Shown: positions 21,760 through 33,849 of the stretch, one piece after another
How positions within the stretch are numbered: position 1 is the stretch's first letter
How the letters are laid out: each line of letters begins with the position of its first letter
Assembly: GCA_015680685.1 (NCBI GenBank)
Contig: MNCI01014175.1
Coordinates: 211,210-275,209 of the forward strand
Source of the DNA: Gnetum montanum
Taxonomy: Eukaryota > Streptophyta > Gnetopsida > Gnetales > Gnetaceae
Length of the DNA stretch: 64,000 bases
Direction: 5' to 3'
Made by a program: the position numbers and the translations under genes
Notes under the pieces: generated by a model
Seen by the model: the letters and a program-made list of their open reading frames with translations, nothing else
The model's database searches: none
Told to the model about the DNA's origin: nothing

Positions 21760-24700
21760 TGCTTCATATATTGAACAAAAGCATCTTCAAATGTTTCATT
21801 ATAGTAGAGGATCTTACTTGTGATAACAAAAATAGTAATAACAACTCAAGAAAGATCATTTGAAAATTTCAACAAAAAAAGTGGTTCCATAAAGAGCAAT
21901 TGTGACTTTAAAAACATGATGTTAACTATATTAGTAGTATTAAATTTAAAACAAGCTTGGAAACTTGTTATAGACAAAGTTTTGGAGATATGAAAAATGA
22001 AGCACAAATACAACAAAAAAAAGAAAGCTTTAGTTTTACTAACAAAACATTAGAGGTAGTAGAGATTATGAAATAGAATATCCACATACAATGATTCCAA
22101 TATCCATAAGAGCACTAATTAGCAAAGTAAGAAGGGAATCACATCATCTCCAAGTTGAAATTGGAGGATAGAACCATGAGTATCATAAGGATAAAAGATG
22201 TTAGTTGTGTTTATTAAAAGAAATAGAAGATGGGAAACCTATATTATTAAAATATTACAGAAGAGATTTCTTTAGAAGAAAATAGAAGATCCGTCTATGG
22301 GACATTTCTTGCAGGGACATTTCCGTTTATGGGACACAAAGCATACTTATGGAATATTTAGGCTTATCAGTCTACCTTTCCGTTTATGGGACACGAAGCA
22401 TACTTATAGAATATTTAGGCTTATCAGCCTATGGCATTGAGCGTGGTGATGGTTCGCCACAGCTAAATACTAAATACAACCTAGACTATACACCAGTATA
22501 GTGTAGGCCACAGCTGCTGACCCACACCGATAGCACGCCCAAACCCTAGGGCCCCCCAAGTCCATGATGTATGTATGTATTATGATATATTATTTATGCA
22601 TTTGCATTATGCTCATTTAGTATTATTGATGATATACTTGACTAATATATTTATTTTATTGGTCCTAATAGTTAGTATTGATTATATTCATCTATTAGAT
22701 TGTGGTTTAGTGAATTACTTTATATGCTTTAATGTTTAGTAGTTAGTATTAGTTATGAGTTTATTTTATGATGGGTGGTAAAAATTATTTATTTTTTTTA
22801 TTTGATATGTTAGTATTTTAATCTAGCATTTTTGGTTGCATGGTTATTTATAATATCATATTTTATTTTTATTAGTAGTTAGTAACTTTTATGTGTACAC
22901 CAATTTTACATTAGAATAGTTAGAGATTAGTAATTAGTATTTATTTTAGTTTATTAAGTTAATTACCATTTCTATGTTTTATTTGGATCAGTAAGGTAGG
23001 GTTTCTAGCCTAGATTTAATGAACCTAAAACCTTACCTCTTATTCTTTTCAAATTTTTCTATTTTTCTTAAACTAATCTTAGAAAAAGCCATAGTGGAGT
23101 TAGAAAGCCTTTTCTCTTCTTAGTTTCTACCATTTTGTTACCTATAATTGCTCATTATGGTTTGATGAGACTAGAAGTAGGGCTTTGTTTTGAAATTCTT
23201 TATGATATAATTAGTGCTTATATTAGTTGTGGATTTATTCCTAGCGGTATGTCATAGATGTGAATTTCTTTCTTGTAGCATAGAAATAATTATTTTTGGA
23301 TAGCACTTGATTTCATTTTTGGTTTCAATAAAGATAAATTTTCATAGATGTAGTTTTTGTATTGTAGTTAGATCATTGGTCTTTTGGAAATCTAGTTTTT
23401 ATAGTTATTAGTGATTTAGATATTTTAGTAATCTTGGTTTTTATTGTTTAGAGAGCATTTGAAATTTTAATATTTTGGAAATATTGATCATTTGAATTGG
23501 AACACGGATTTATCTTTCCATTAATAGTAGATACGTTACTCTTCGTACATTGATGATAGATCAATTTTTTTCTAGCATTTCTCACTTTTTTTGTATTTTT
23601 CTAAAGATACCAATCACCATTTTTGGTAAAATGCAGTTGTGCATTATGTTTTCTTCAAGCTAGTAAAGTAGCTAATCTATTAACTTGGCAGTTGTTCTAG
23701 TTAGTTAATGGATTTTGCAACAAGTGTGTTATACTTTGTAGCTTTTTTAGCATCTAATAATGTCATGACCTCATTGCAATTCCAAGTAGACATCATGACT
23801 TGTTTGCAGAAGCCATGACATCCATAGTAACTCAACTTGTAGGTTGTAGCATTTATCATAAATTGAAGCTTAGGTCATGACATTCACCATGACTCATTCA
23901 ACAAGTTGCAAAAAATGTTCCAAGTCATGACAAAAGTGGTGATAAAATCTAAGCATTGATGAGAAATAGTAGCATTAAGGTAATATATCTTGGTACTGTA
24001 GCAAGTGGTAATAATATTTTTGGTATGTAGATACTTGCATAGCTTGTAGAGGTAAGTTAGAATTTTCATACATGGTTTTGACCAATTCATAGATTTAGAT
24101 GCATTATCCCACCACTAGGATTTTATCTGGTTTGTATGATTATATGTTATTATTTTTGAGCACTTTTACAATGTATTTCTATTGGCATTTATTTATTGTT
24201 TATTAAAGTTAGCATTAAGTTAAGTGACTAGTTGGTAATGGGCATCCTCAATTGTTACTAATTAATGACCTCTAGAAACACTGATGGGACTCTTGTTATG
24301 GACATCATCCTATAAGAGAGTGTGTATGTTCAACCTCTTTAGTTTCTATTTTCCTCCAAATCATTAGGAAGATGTTCAAGACCTTTAATACTAAATGTGT
24401 TCATGAGTTGTTAGAGTGCCACCATTATCAAACCAATAATAACATCTCACAAGCATGATTTTAGTTTTATTTATTTATGGATATGGATCAAGTACACATC
24501 TAACATGTACCACATTATACCCTAAGAGCAATGTGTGCTAGCCTCTTTGGTTGTCTAGTGGTGGTGGTAAGATAATATTTATTTGCATATGTCATTTTGA
24601 TGTAAGGTGCATGTATGATTAAAATTTGTAATTACAAGTCAAAGTGCTCCTTTGCTCACAATCCATGGTTCTTGTCATCAATCCCTTTAGGAAAGATGCC

Positions 24701-27700
24701 TATGGATCTTACTCAATTTATACTAATTTCTTTACTTGTTTTAGATTTATATGTTGTTGATGGATATAGTGGATCCCATGCATAGAGAATATTCATTTAT
24801 GATTATGATTTATCCTTTTCTAGAGTTAGAATATTTTATCTTTATCTTACACTTTTTTGTCATTTGTGACTTTGTCATTATTCCTGGTGTATATATCTTG
24901 GACCTCTACGTACATGGATACTATATTATGATGGCCTATGGTAGAGTAGATTTACTTTTTCATTGGTAGTAGTTAGACATTATTATTTTGGTTAGATGCT
25001 AGATATGATCATTTTCTTAGTTATTAATATGCTATATGGTTCATATGTTTGTCATTGTAATAAGCTATATGTTATTTTATCTTGTGGATATTGTCATGTC
25101 AAATGAACATTATGGCTAGGCAATGTGTAATGTAGATTTATGCTTATGATATTTTATGTTATCATCATTTAAATATTTTTCTTATAAATTATTATATTAA
25201 TATATGTTGCATATGTTAATAGATTCTTAGCTTAGATTTTGATTTATTGGATCTAATATTTTATCGTGTCATATATTAATCTTATTATTGATATCTATTA
25301 TCATTTTATGTAATTCATACACTTTATTTATGTATATTTCTATATGATTTACATATTTTATGTGTTATTTTCTCTCATGTTTTTATATTATGCTCACATT
25401 TACATCCCTTTGGTGCTTATAATTCTAACGTATTTACTATCTTATTGTGATCATTAATCACATTTCACATTCTCATTCTTTTGTTAATATTGTACCATTG
25501 TATTATTTCTATAATTTGATACTATTAAATGATTTTCCTTCCATGCTCTATTGGTATAACTCTTTTCCATATACGCTTAGATGGCTATCATGACAAGGGG
25601 TCTTAGGGTTAGACCAATGTAATGCCTTCTTTACCCAAGTCAGGTAGGTAGGTATTACAGGTGTTGATGAAATCTTATTTTGAGTTGATGATGTAAAATT
25701 GTAGAAACCATAAACTTCATATTTTTTCCATATTAATTTGATCAATGTCATTTGCATGTTATGTTTTGGATGCTAATTTCTGGTGCAATGTAAGAACCCT
25801 TGTGTATGACTATTCAACTTTCTAATATATGTTCTAGAACCTCTATAAGAATAATTATAATTTATTTTTCATATTAATACATGGCAAATGAATTTCCCTT
25901 TTATTTAGTTCTCAAGTGATGCAGGAGATAGTGAAGATAAGTATGTTTATCCTCCAAATGTTGAAATTAAATTTATTAGTTTTGAGCATATTGGACTTCT
26001 TTGCAGATGATGTAATGTTTAGTATTATGTTATTTTTATTATTAATGTCCTTTTATTGATAGGATTATGAATGTAGTTACATCGGTTAAGTGCAAGCTAT
26101 GGTTTCTCTTTCAATTATTTAAGCTACGTGTTTGGCATTTAAACTCATGACTTAGTGACTAGAATATTACATAATGATTACATTCTAGATGTTATTTTTC
26201 ATATAATTAAAGGTCTTATACGTTAGATCATGCTTATATTGTTTTCTTCCACTTACTATTTAAATTTATTAATTACTAGTTATTACTATTAGGGGCATTA
26301 GGTCATGAAAACTATTATTGCCTAGTGGACAAGGTATGTTTTTACATGCAATTGGATACTTAATATCTTTTTATAATGTTTTTAATTGCATATCCCTTTA
26401 CACTTCTTTCTTTGGATGCCTACTATTTTTCTTGTTAATTTTATTTTGCATCTTGGAAATTTTATTATGTTGCAAATTTTATTTTAAATAATGTCTTTCT
26501 AGCCTAAGCCTACTTTAGGAAATGTTATACTAGCAAGTGCATATAAGTGGAGTACAAATAGTATTCCATTAATAGTAGCATGTTGAAATCTAAAAACCCA
26601 TTTAAAGAATGTAAATTTCACATCCAAATAAATTCCAATCATAATAGCTCATCTACAAGGGCTCATGAATGGATAAGTAGATAATTACAGGCCTCTATAT
26701 TGATCATAAACTTCAAGAACAACCCAAAATACATCATAGACTAATTTTGAACTTGGTTGTTGGCTCACTATAACTAGCACCTTGCCAGTAGTTTACTACA
26801 AGTGAAGTATGGCTAGTAATCATGTAGAGGTTCAAATTCAAACTTTAGAAATATCTTAAATTATTAAAATGAATATTGTGACAGGACTACAACTTTCACA
26901 TAGCTTCCAATAGCCTACCTAATGTGCTTTTTAAACTCAAACTATCCCTAATGTAGCTTCAACCACATGGGCTTATCTTCGTATCTTAAAAATGATTTAA
27001 TCCCAATGTTTCTACATGAAACTAAACCCTTTAAAAATTAAAAGGGACTCATTCTTGTAATGGAAATTTACCCCCATATACTAGCTAAGAAGTCTATGCA
27101 CAACGAGCATATACAATAAATGTATGAAGCTCACAACTTATTGTCTTTATCCTACAACACTCATCTACATTGGCAAGTATAACTTGAAAACCCTCATGAT
27201 GTAACACACAAATATCATGATATTCTGACTCAACATGCATACAAAAAATAAAACATCCTTAAAAAGATGACATATAGTTACAATCACTTATATCATTAGA
27301 GTAATGTACCTCCATTAAGTACCTGCATCATATCAAGATGCATTACAAAATATTTTAAAATTTAAAACAAGTTTAACTAAAGGTCCATCATGCTTTCATT
27401 TACATCTAAAAATCATTAGGTTTACTTATTATCAACATGACCTAAAACATGAAACTCATCACAAAAGATAAAAGAAACATTAGCGTCAAGCCTCCTTAGT
27501 TCAACATCTTTTCCTCTATTCATTTTTTTTCCTCTTAGAGTCCAAGAACCAATATCCTTTCCTCCATCTTTTATCTTTTTTAGCTTACCAAGGATAACCC
27601 ACATGTTGTTCTATACTAAACTCATCTATAGGAAATTCATTATAACCCTTCCATTTTTTTAGCAATTTATTATATTAATAAGATATGTAACACAAATCTA

Positions 27701-28000
27701 GATATAAAATTAGAATATGCAATTGCATCATGTTCAACATCATGCTAAAAAGAAAAGATCTCATGTTTTCCCTTCACATAAGATATTTCATGCATGACAT
27801 TAATCCTTTATCCTAATATAGGCATCTCATAACCAAAATTATTACAAGACTCATCAAATTTGACATCCAACACATGACAAATGTCATTCTGTTTTAGAGG
27901 CTTAATAGCATAAATAAATGTCTTCTCCCATTAATTGAATCAACATAAATTGAAACAAATAAAAAGAAAAAATAAAATATTTAGTTGGATTACACCTCCT
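21760..28000. other. AT-rich DNA without recognisable genes
   Basis: Open frames are all short (up to 72 codons) and show no known motif. I see a 57-bp tandem duplication (22321-22432), a cluster of tcatgac words (23764-23930), and a slightly GC-richer stretch near 25560-25760 with an unrecognised 69-codon frame on the minus strand. Probably old transposon or intron-like DNA; no LTR pair could be matched. A minus-strand fragment at 27422-27604 (60 codons, Lys/Arg-rich) is also unrecognised. Confidence 0.5.
22321..22432. repeat. 57-bp tandem duplication
   Basis: tttccgtttatgggacac, agcatacttat, gaatatttaggcttatcag occur at 22321 and again at 22378 with few changes. A partial earlier copy (gtctatgggacattt) begins near 22294. 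Confidence 0.85.
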
Positions 28001-28004
28001 CAAA

Positions 28005-28560
28005 TTAGCATCCTTCCTTCCACTCTTCTTTCTTTTTTAACTTTCTTCTTCTTGAAGATTGAAAGCTTCTTTTGCTGCCTTCCTTCTCTGCACTTCTATC
28101 ATTACTAGTATCAATTACAAGTTGCTCAGATAAAACAAGCCATTTACAACTAATACAATCATCACACTTAATACTTTTAATAAACATATCCATGTTACAA
28201 TCCTTGGAAAACATTGACAAATTCTGAGTAATAAAATTTTCATCAAACTTTTCGCTAGAATCAACTAGAATCTTACCAAGATAACTATCACAAAAGTTGT
28301 TTCCTTCACCTATCAATTCACCTAAATCATTCTACTTGATCATATTACACATACCAAGTTCAAAATCCTTATTACATATCAATAATCAGTTTGCACTCAT
28401 TTTTCAAATCATAAAATTTGACTCATTGAATAGTTCATATTCAGATTGAAAGAAAGGATTCTAATCACATTCATTAGCTTTCAATTTAGAGCCATCATCC
28501 TCATGTTCAAGATCAAGCTCAACATCATGTACCTCCCCATGATTGCTCTCATTCCAAATA
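28005..28560 (-). pseudogene. Unrecognised acidic protein relic
   Basis: On the minus strand one frame runs from about 28560 to a stop at 28005 with about four interruptions; the last 103 codons are open. Content: an acidic segment (VELDLEHEDDG), a middle region with several Cys (SIKCDDCISCKWL) and a basic end (SRRRKLKKKEEWKEG). The Cys pattern C-x2-C-x3-C could bind metal, but I do not recognise the family. The copia element I begins just beyond, at 28626, so this may be the sequence that I was inserted into. Confidence 0.35.
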
Positions 28561-28625
28561 GAACTAACATGTTTTTTAGATTATTTTTACCAAGCCTTAA
28601 ATATCATTAAGATTCTTATCTCAAA

Positions 28626-28937
28626 TTTGTAAAGCTAGGATCTACCATAACCAACCTTGCAACCAAACAAAACAAAAGAGACATACATCATGTTCATCAC
28701 AAGGTAATTATTTAAGTATACAAAATGACATGTCTTAGCATTGAACTATTGTAACTAAAGTAGATGGTTAATAACAAGAGTTAATTAACCTTTAATTAAC
28801 ATAAATAACTTTGATTTTTTATCATAACATAGTGTTACTAGGAATATTTCATGATCATGTAACTATTATTTCATAGTAATATACAAGAATGATAATAAAA
28901 TTAAACAAGTAAAATAAGATGAAAAGTTTCAATATCA
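28626..28937 (-). repeat. 3' LTR of copia element I (about 312 bp)
   Basis: Matches 38130-38444: gagacatacatcatgttcat against gagacacatatcatgtccat, tatcataacat, attactaggaa and tttcatagtaatatacaagaatgataa. The left edge is uncertain by several bases. Confidence 0.7.
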
Positions 28938-28969
28938 TTATAATCCTCTATCAAATGAAATTGAGATTT

Positions 28970-30580
28970 ATTAGAAACATTATAAATTTGATCCATTTAA
29001 AAACTTTTTAAAATTTTTAATACATAAGTATTTAGTAAAACTATCAGCAAGTTGATCATTGGTATTTACATGAATAAGAAAAATGAATCCTTCAAAAAAG
29101 CCATGAGAAATGTAGTGCATAGAAATTTTAATATACTTTCTTCCTTCATGGAATAGTAGATTCTTGATCAATTGGTTATACTTTATTTACCATAAAAAGT
29201 TTTAATTGGTAATGAAATGTCCTCCTTAAGTTCTCTCTAAACTATTTATAAAGCCACTTCAATTCAAAAATAAGATTTATTGTAGCCCTTTATTTAGATT
29301 CTATGGAAGATAAGAAACCACCTTCTATTTGGTTGACCATTATTAGATTGTATTTCCATGATATTTAATAAAAAAGACCATGGTAGAACACCAAGAAGAT
29401 GTATCACCATCATAGTCTACATCTATATAACCTTCCAAATCTACTTTTTAAGGATAGTTAAAGCTTAGACCATAATCAAGTATACTTTTTAAGTATCTCA
29501 ATATACCCATAGTCATTGTCAACTATATATTGGTAGGATTTTTATTAAAACTAGATAATAAATTTATGAAAAAAAATATTAAGTATTTGTTAAACAAATT
29601 AACTTTCCAATCAAATTTTAATACATCATGAAATTAGTAATGAGTTTGGGATCATCAACCCATAGTATACTCATTAAATCCAATGGTGTTGATATTTTTT
29701 TACAACTCATCATATGATTTTCCTTTAAAAGGTCTAAAACATATTTCTTTTAGGTTATTGCATGTGGATAAATGGCTAATGAATTTTAAAACCAAGAAAA
29801 TAACTAAGTAGACCTAGCTTTGAAATTTCAAATTTTCATTTTAATTAATTTTTAACTTGATTAATTAGTTAATCATTCTCCCAAGTTATTACAATATCAT
29901 CAAAATATAACAACATTATTATTGTTCTTCGTGAATCCTTTATTGTCACAACAAAAAGACTATCATCTACATTTAAGTGTTTTAACTCCAATTGATGTAG
30001 AAAATTATCAAACATAAGGTATCACTCTCAAGGAGTTCTCTTTAACTTGTAAATGAAAATTTCTAATCTACAAAGCCTTCAGGTTCATACATATATATTT
30101 TTTCTTATAGATCTTCATTTAAGAAAGCAAACCTAACATCAAGTTGATGCAGTTTCCAATCCTATGAGGATGCCAATGATAGAATGCATTGTATGGCTCT
30201 TTATTTTATGGTGGCTACAAAGGTGTTTTTATAGTTAATGTCTTTCCTTTGAGTAAATCCTCTTACAAATAAACATGTCTTATATTTATCCACTTGTTAT
30301 CAAGTTTTCCTTTTATGTGAAAAACTTATTTACTAGTTAATACTTTCATTTGCAGTGAACTCTTTAGTGGATCTTATGTATCATTTTTTATTAAAATTTT
30401 ATATTTTAATTTTGTTACTTCATACTAATCTTTATTTTACACATCGTCCTATATGTTGACAAGTTCACTGACCTTGAATATTATTTTTAAATTAGTTAAA
30501 TCAGAATAATCTTCTATAATAAATATTTTTACACTTCTGAGCCTTTTCATTTGTATTCATTTCTATGTTCCAATTCTAGT
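28970..30580 (-). pseudogene. Copia reverse transcriptase and RNase H remnant, element I
   Basis: Minus strand: EPEGFVD near 30085, then VDDSLFVV and LLYFDDIVIT near 29910-29990 (the YVDD box as YFDD), then SKLGLLSYFLGFKIH, and at the end HEGRKYIKISMHYI…TNDQLADSFTK (29171-28980), the signature C-terminus of copia RNase H (H-x2-x-KHIEI…DQLADIFTK). Stops interrupt at least ten places. Ends just before the 3' LTR. Confidence 0.75.
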
Positions 30581-30649
30581 GGTCTTAGATATTTTTAAAT
30601 CATTGTGATTGTTGATGTATAGATGAATCCATGTAGTTTGAATCCTCAT

Positions 30650-31213
30650 TGTCATGTCCCCATTCCCAAATGATGCTAATGCATAATGAAGATGGTGCCT
30701 CTTCATAACAAGTGTTATTTTTATCATAACAAGACCCAAAAGGATAGTTGTAATCAAAACTTAAAGGGTGCATTGTAATAACAAACATGTCTCTTTAGGT
30801 AACCTTTTGAGGTTTGACCTAAGGCATTTATACATATGTTTAGAAGTCATGCTAGGCATGGAGTGGTGAAGCTGAGAAGGGCAAGTCATGGAAGCCAAGT
30901 GAAGTGGAATAGGAAGTGGACTGGCCATCGCTTTTGGTTGGTTGTAGGCCTAACAATGGTGGTAGTGCTAGATTACCTCTACGGGGATAGATGTCGAAGG
31001 AAGAAAAACCCAAGGAGCAGCATGATCTAGATACTCTACTCCATATCAATAAAGCATTCTCTTCTTTCTCTTTCTACATTTTTCCTATTATTTCCTTTAT
31101 GCATAATGTTGAATGTTACATATATTTGACATTCAATATATTATCTTCTTATGCATAATGTCTAATATAATGTATATTTCATGTTTACCATGACATTTAA
31201 GGATGGGATGTCA
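30650..31213 (+). repeat. 5' LTR of element H (564 bp)
   Basis: Begins tgtcatgtcccca and ends gggatgtca. It is collinear with 35408-35983 over its whole length, including atgatgc, agatggtgcctcttcataac, gacctaaggcatttata, gcatggagtgg and the end block tgacattt, ggatggga. Confidence 0.85.
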
Positions 31214-31217
31214 TAAT

Positions 31218-31228
31218 TGGTATTAAAG
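31218..31228 (+). promoter_or_regulatory. Primer binding site of element H, initiator tRNA-Met type
   Basis: tggtattaaag starts five bases after the LTR. The plant consensus complementary to initiator tRNA-Met is TGGTATCAGAG, so two bases are changed. Confidence 0.6.
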
Positions 31229-31689
31229 AAAGCCATGACCCAAGGGCCATTTAGAACCATGGGCTAACTATGACCTAATGATGAACCATGGAACCATGAA
31301 CTAAGAAGAATTATGGACTGCCACCATTTGCACCACATGTCTGAGATGAGCTATGTAAGCCAAAAGATACCATTCCATCAATTTCATGAGTAATGGATCA
31401 AGCATCTACAAAAGACATAGATTCCACCAACCAACAAAATTTTTTCATGAATATCATTGATCAATGAAGATCTGATTACACCTCATCAAGATTCATCAAT
31501 TGCAAGAGATGTTGATCAAACAAGGATACATCTATCCAAGTAACTCATATCCATCTTAATACTATAAATATATTAATTGATTAAGGTCATTGTTATGTTT
31601 CTCCCAAAAAGTTAGTAACCATGAATTGAATTAATCTTATTTTGTCAAAACTCATTATCCTAAGCAATTGAGAGTTATTTATAAGTCAT

Positions 31690-31870
31690 CATGTCTTCCA
31701 TACAACAACTTGCTAATGTCATTTTGGTAGAATAAGCTAGTTGGACTTTTCACAATCTTAAAAAATTTAACTTCATGTTTGAACCTAATACTATGTTCAA
31801 TGCATAGTACTTGTCAAGATGGTTCCAATGGTATAAATTTCATTTCAATTGGACTTACAATCTGAAAGAT
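31690..31870 (+). pseudogene. Possible Gag remnant of element H
   Basis: Plus-strand frame with a few stops: SSIQQLANVILVE, then FHNLKKFNFMFEPNT, RWFQWYKFHFNWTY. Spacing of aromatic residues resembles a retroviral-type capsid segment, but the match is weak. Position downstream of the PBS fits gag. Confidence 0.3.
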
Positions 31871-31949
31871 ATTGATGTTTAAAGTTTTTCTTTTTGGATG
31901 CATTAAATAATATTAAATTATTATTATTTTAAAAACAATCTTGAGTAAG

Positions 31950-31975
31950 AGGTCATGGGTTCGAACCCAATCCCT
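31950..31975 (+). other. tRNA-like B-box sequence
   Basis: ggtcatgggttcgaaccc contains GGTTCGAACCC, matching the pol III B box GGTTCGANNCC. No A box is recognisable 30-60 bp upstream, so this is either a SINE tail or a tRNA 3' fragment. Confidence 0.4.
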
Positions 31976-32139
31976 CCTCCCACTTTTATTATTAAAAAAA
32001 TGATAGGTAGCACTGGCCTTGCAAGGGTTTGATAGGCCCTATAGGCCACGTAGTCCCTATTTAGGGGGCCACCACCCTCTACCGACCAAGTAGCCATAGA
32101 ATGTCTCCCTATGTGGTAGGGCCACCAATGATCCATTCC

Positions 32140-32605
32140 AGCTCACTACTTTTCCCCTACTACCTTGTTGCTTCTCATCCACCACATGCCACTGCACCAT
32201 CTGCCACCCTTCACTAATGTCTATTCCACCACTACTCTCTACTACACCATCTACCACCTACAAAACCCCCATTACACCACAATCTGAAATCACCATTGCC
32301 ACCATCTGAGAATCACTGCTACTACTATGCACTATAAGTGTGAAATCCTCATTGCTGTCTATCGCACTCTGTAGGTGGCTGCTCCTACAAATGCCCATCT
32401 GCCACTATCAAACATCACCAACACTGCATCTTGTCATCCTCTGTAGGCTATAATGCCCTACAACCATCATTGTGCCCTACAACTGTTGCTCATCCTGCTA
32501 TTGCACTACACTTGCAACTTTGCAAAAATCCTCATCACATTTTTATGCTACTGTCATCACCCCACTACACCACTGTCGTCAAAAAATCCATCATGATTTA
32601 CAGCC
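32140..32605 (+). other. C-rich segment inside element H, no recognisable gene
   Basis: Repeated cacc/ccacca/ctac words give short plus-strand frames rich in His, Thr and Leu. Composition contrasts with the AT-rich flanks. It may be part of a captured host sequence, but I do not recognise it. Confidence 0.35.
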
Positions 32606-32618
32606 ACCCATGGTACCC

Positions 32619-32888
32619 ATGAATACCATTGGCACCATGGATCATTGCCACCTTTGATGCTTCATGGACACCGATGGCTCTACAGATCACTACCACTTTC
32701 GATACTCCATGGACACCAATGGCACTATAGATCACTGTCAACTCTAGCACTGCATAGACACCATCAATACCATGGACCATGATCATCTTTGGTGCTCCAC
32801 GAATACTAACAGTGTTACTGATCACTTCCACCTCTGATGCTCCATAGATGCTATCAACATCACAAATCATTACCACCTCCAATGAATT
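32619..32888 (-). repeat. 45-bp tandem repeat array, six units
   Basis: Equivalent points (atgaata, atggaca, atggaca, atagaca, acgaata, atagatg) fall at 32619, 32664, 32709, 32754, 32799 and 32844, exactly 45 bp apart with no indels. The length is divisible by three, and the minus strand is open for 101 codons (32903-32598), giving a 15-residue repeat of the type VHGVSKVVVI-x-AIG. Confidence 0.85.
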
Positions 32889-33016
32889 CCAATTTTTCAT
32901 CAACTAATGGGAAATTTAGATTTTTCCATCAATTGACAAAAATTTTAAAATTTTTATTTGTTCAAACATTAGTTTAAAATTAGAAATGTTGGAAAAAAAA
33001 TTTCAAAAATGAATTT

Positions 33017-33110
33017 GATGCATCAGCAACACATGAGATAAGAATTTCACAATTAAGTGTGCTTGTTCTAGAGTAGTACTAGGATGGATGACCTTGGGAA
33101 AAGGTAATGG
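33017..33110 (+). ncRNA. 5S rRNA-derived sequence (pseudogene or mobile-element 5S module)
   Basis: From gatgcatcagcaacacatgaga to tgacctt-gggaaaag the order matches plant 5S rRNA positions about 40-105. The pol III internal promoter parts are visible: A box-like aattaagtgtgcttg, intermediate element tagagtagta, C box aggatggatgacct. The 5' third of 5S is absent or too diverged. It could be a 5S-derived SINE, a Cassandra-like element that carries 5S in its LTR, or a chance retrocopy. Confidence 0.65.
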
Positions 33111-33119
33111 ACCTTAGCA

Positions 33120-33410
33120 ACCATAACTTTTATTTTCAACACCCTTTTTCAATGAATGAAGAGTCATTTCATATAGATTTCAACCTTATAAACATAATAG
33201 TGAAGTTAAATCCATCCCAAGGATCCTTGAAAAGTAGCTTTCATCCCTTGCCCTATATAGTTCCTAAACACCTTTAAAAGTTTACTTTTGGCATAACTTA
33301 CCTATATGTTATCCTTTTTCAACATATGAATAGTCATTTCCAACATTTTTTCACCCTTATGAACTCAATGGTAAGGTCAGATTTATCATTCAAGTACCCC
33401 AATAATTCAA
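33120..33410. repeat. Diverged tandem duplication of about 185 bp downstream of the 5S-like segment
   Basis: ccataacttttattttcaac…tcaatgaatgaagagtcattt…ttataaacataatagtgaagtt (from about 33120) recurs as gcataacttacc…ttcaacatatgaatagtcattt…ttatgaactcaatggtaaggt (from about 33293). Confidence 0.5.
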
Positions 33411-33849
33411 TGATATTATGAATCATGCCTTAATAGTTGACAACATAAGGATAACTAATCATACCCTATTTGGACTAATGAATTTAACCCTTTTGGGACC
33501 TTAAGATTTAGTGCTTAATCTTTGCTTGTAGTTTTAATATTCCTATGGCATGTCATTAGTTACACTACTAAAGTTAGTATTTTTAAAGGGGGTAGAAAGG
33601 CCATTAAGAATTAGATAATATAGTTAAATATTACTAAAATTAGAGAATGTAGCTAAATATTACCAAAATTAAATGGAGAATCAGTTGATGTATCAGTATC
33701 AATTGATTATTAGTCTATGAATCAATTAATAAATAAAAACAATTAAGAAAAGATAAATTAATTCATTTTGCAATCAAATCATGTGATAGAACAACATGGA
33801 GATTCATAATATTGTTTCAACAAGGTATATGATACCTATGAATAGAAAT

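Noticed and set aside
31924-32136. Minus-strand frame with GFEPMTSYSRL
   Set aside because: That peptide is the familiar translation artefact of a tRNA B box and its flank, not a protein.
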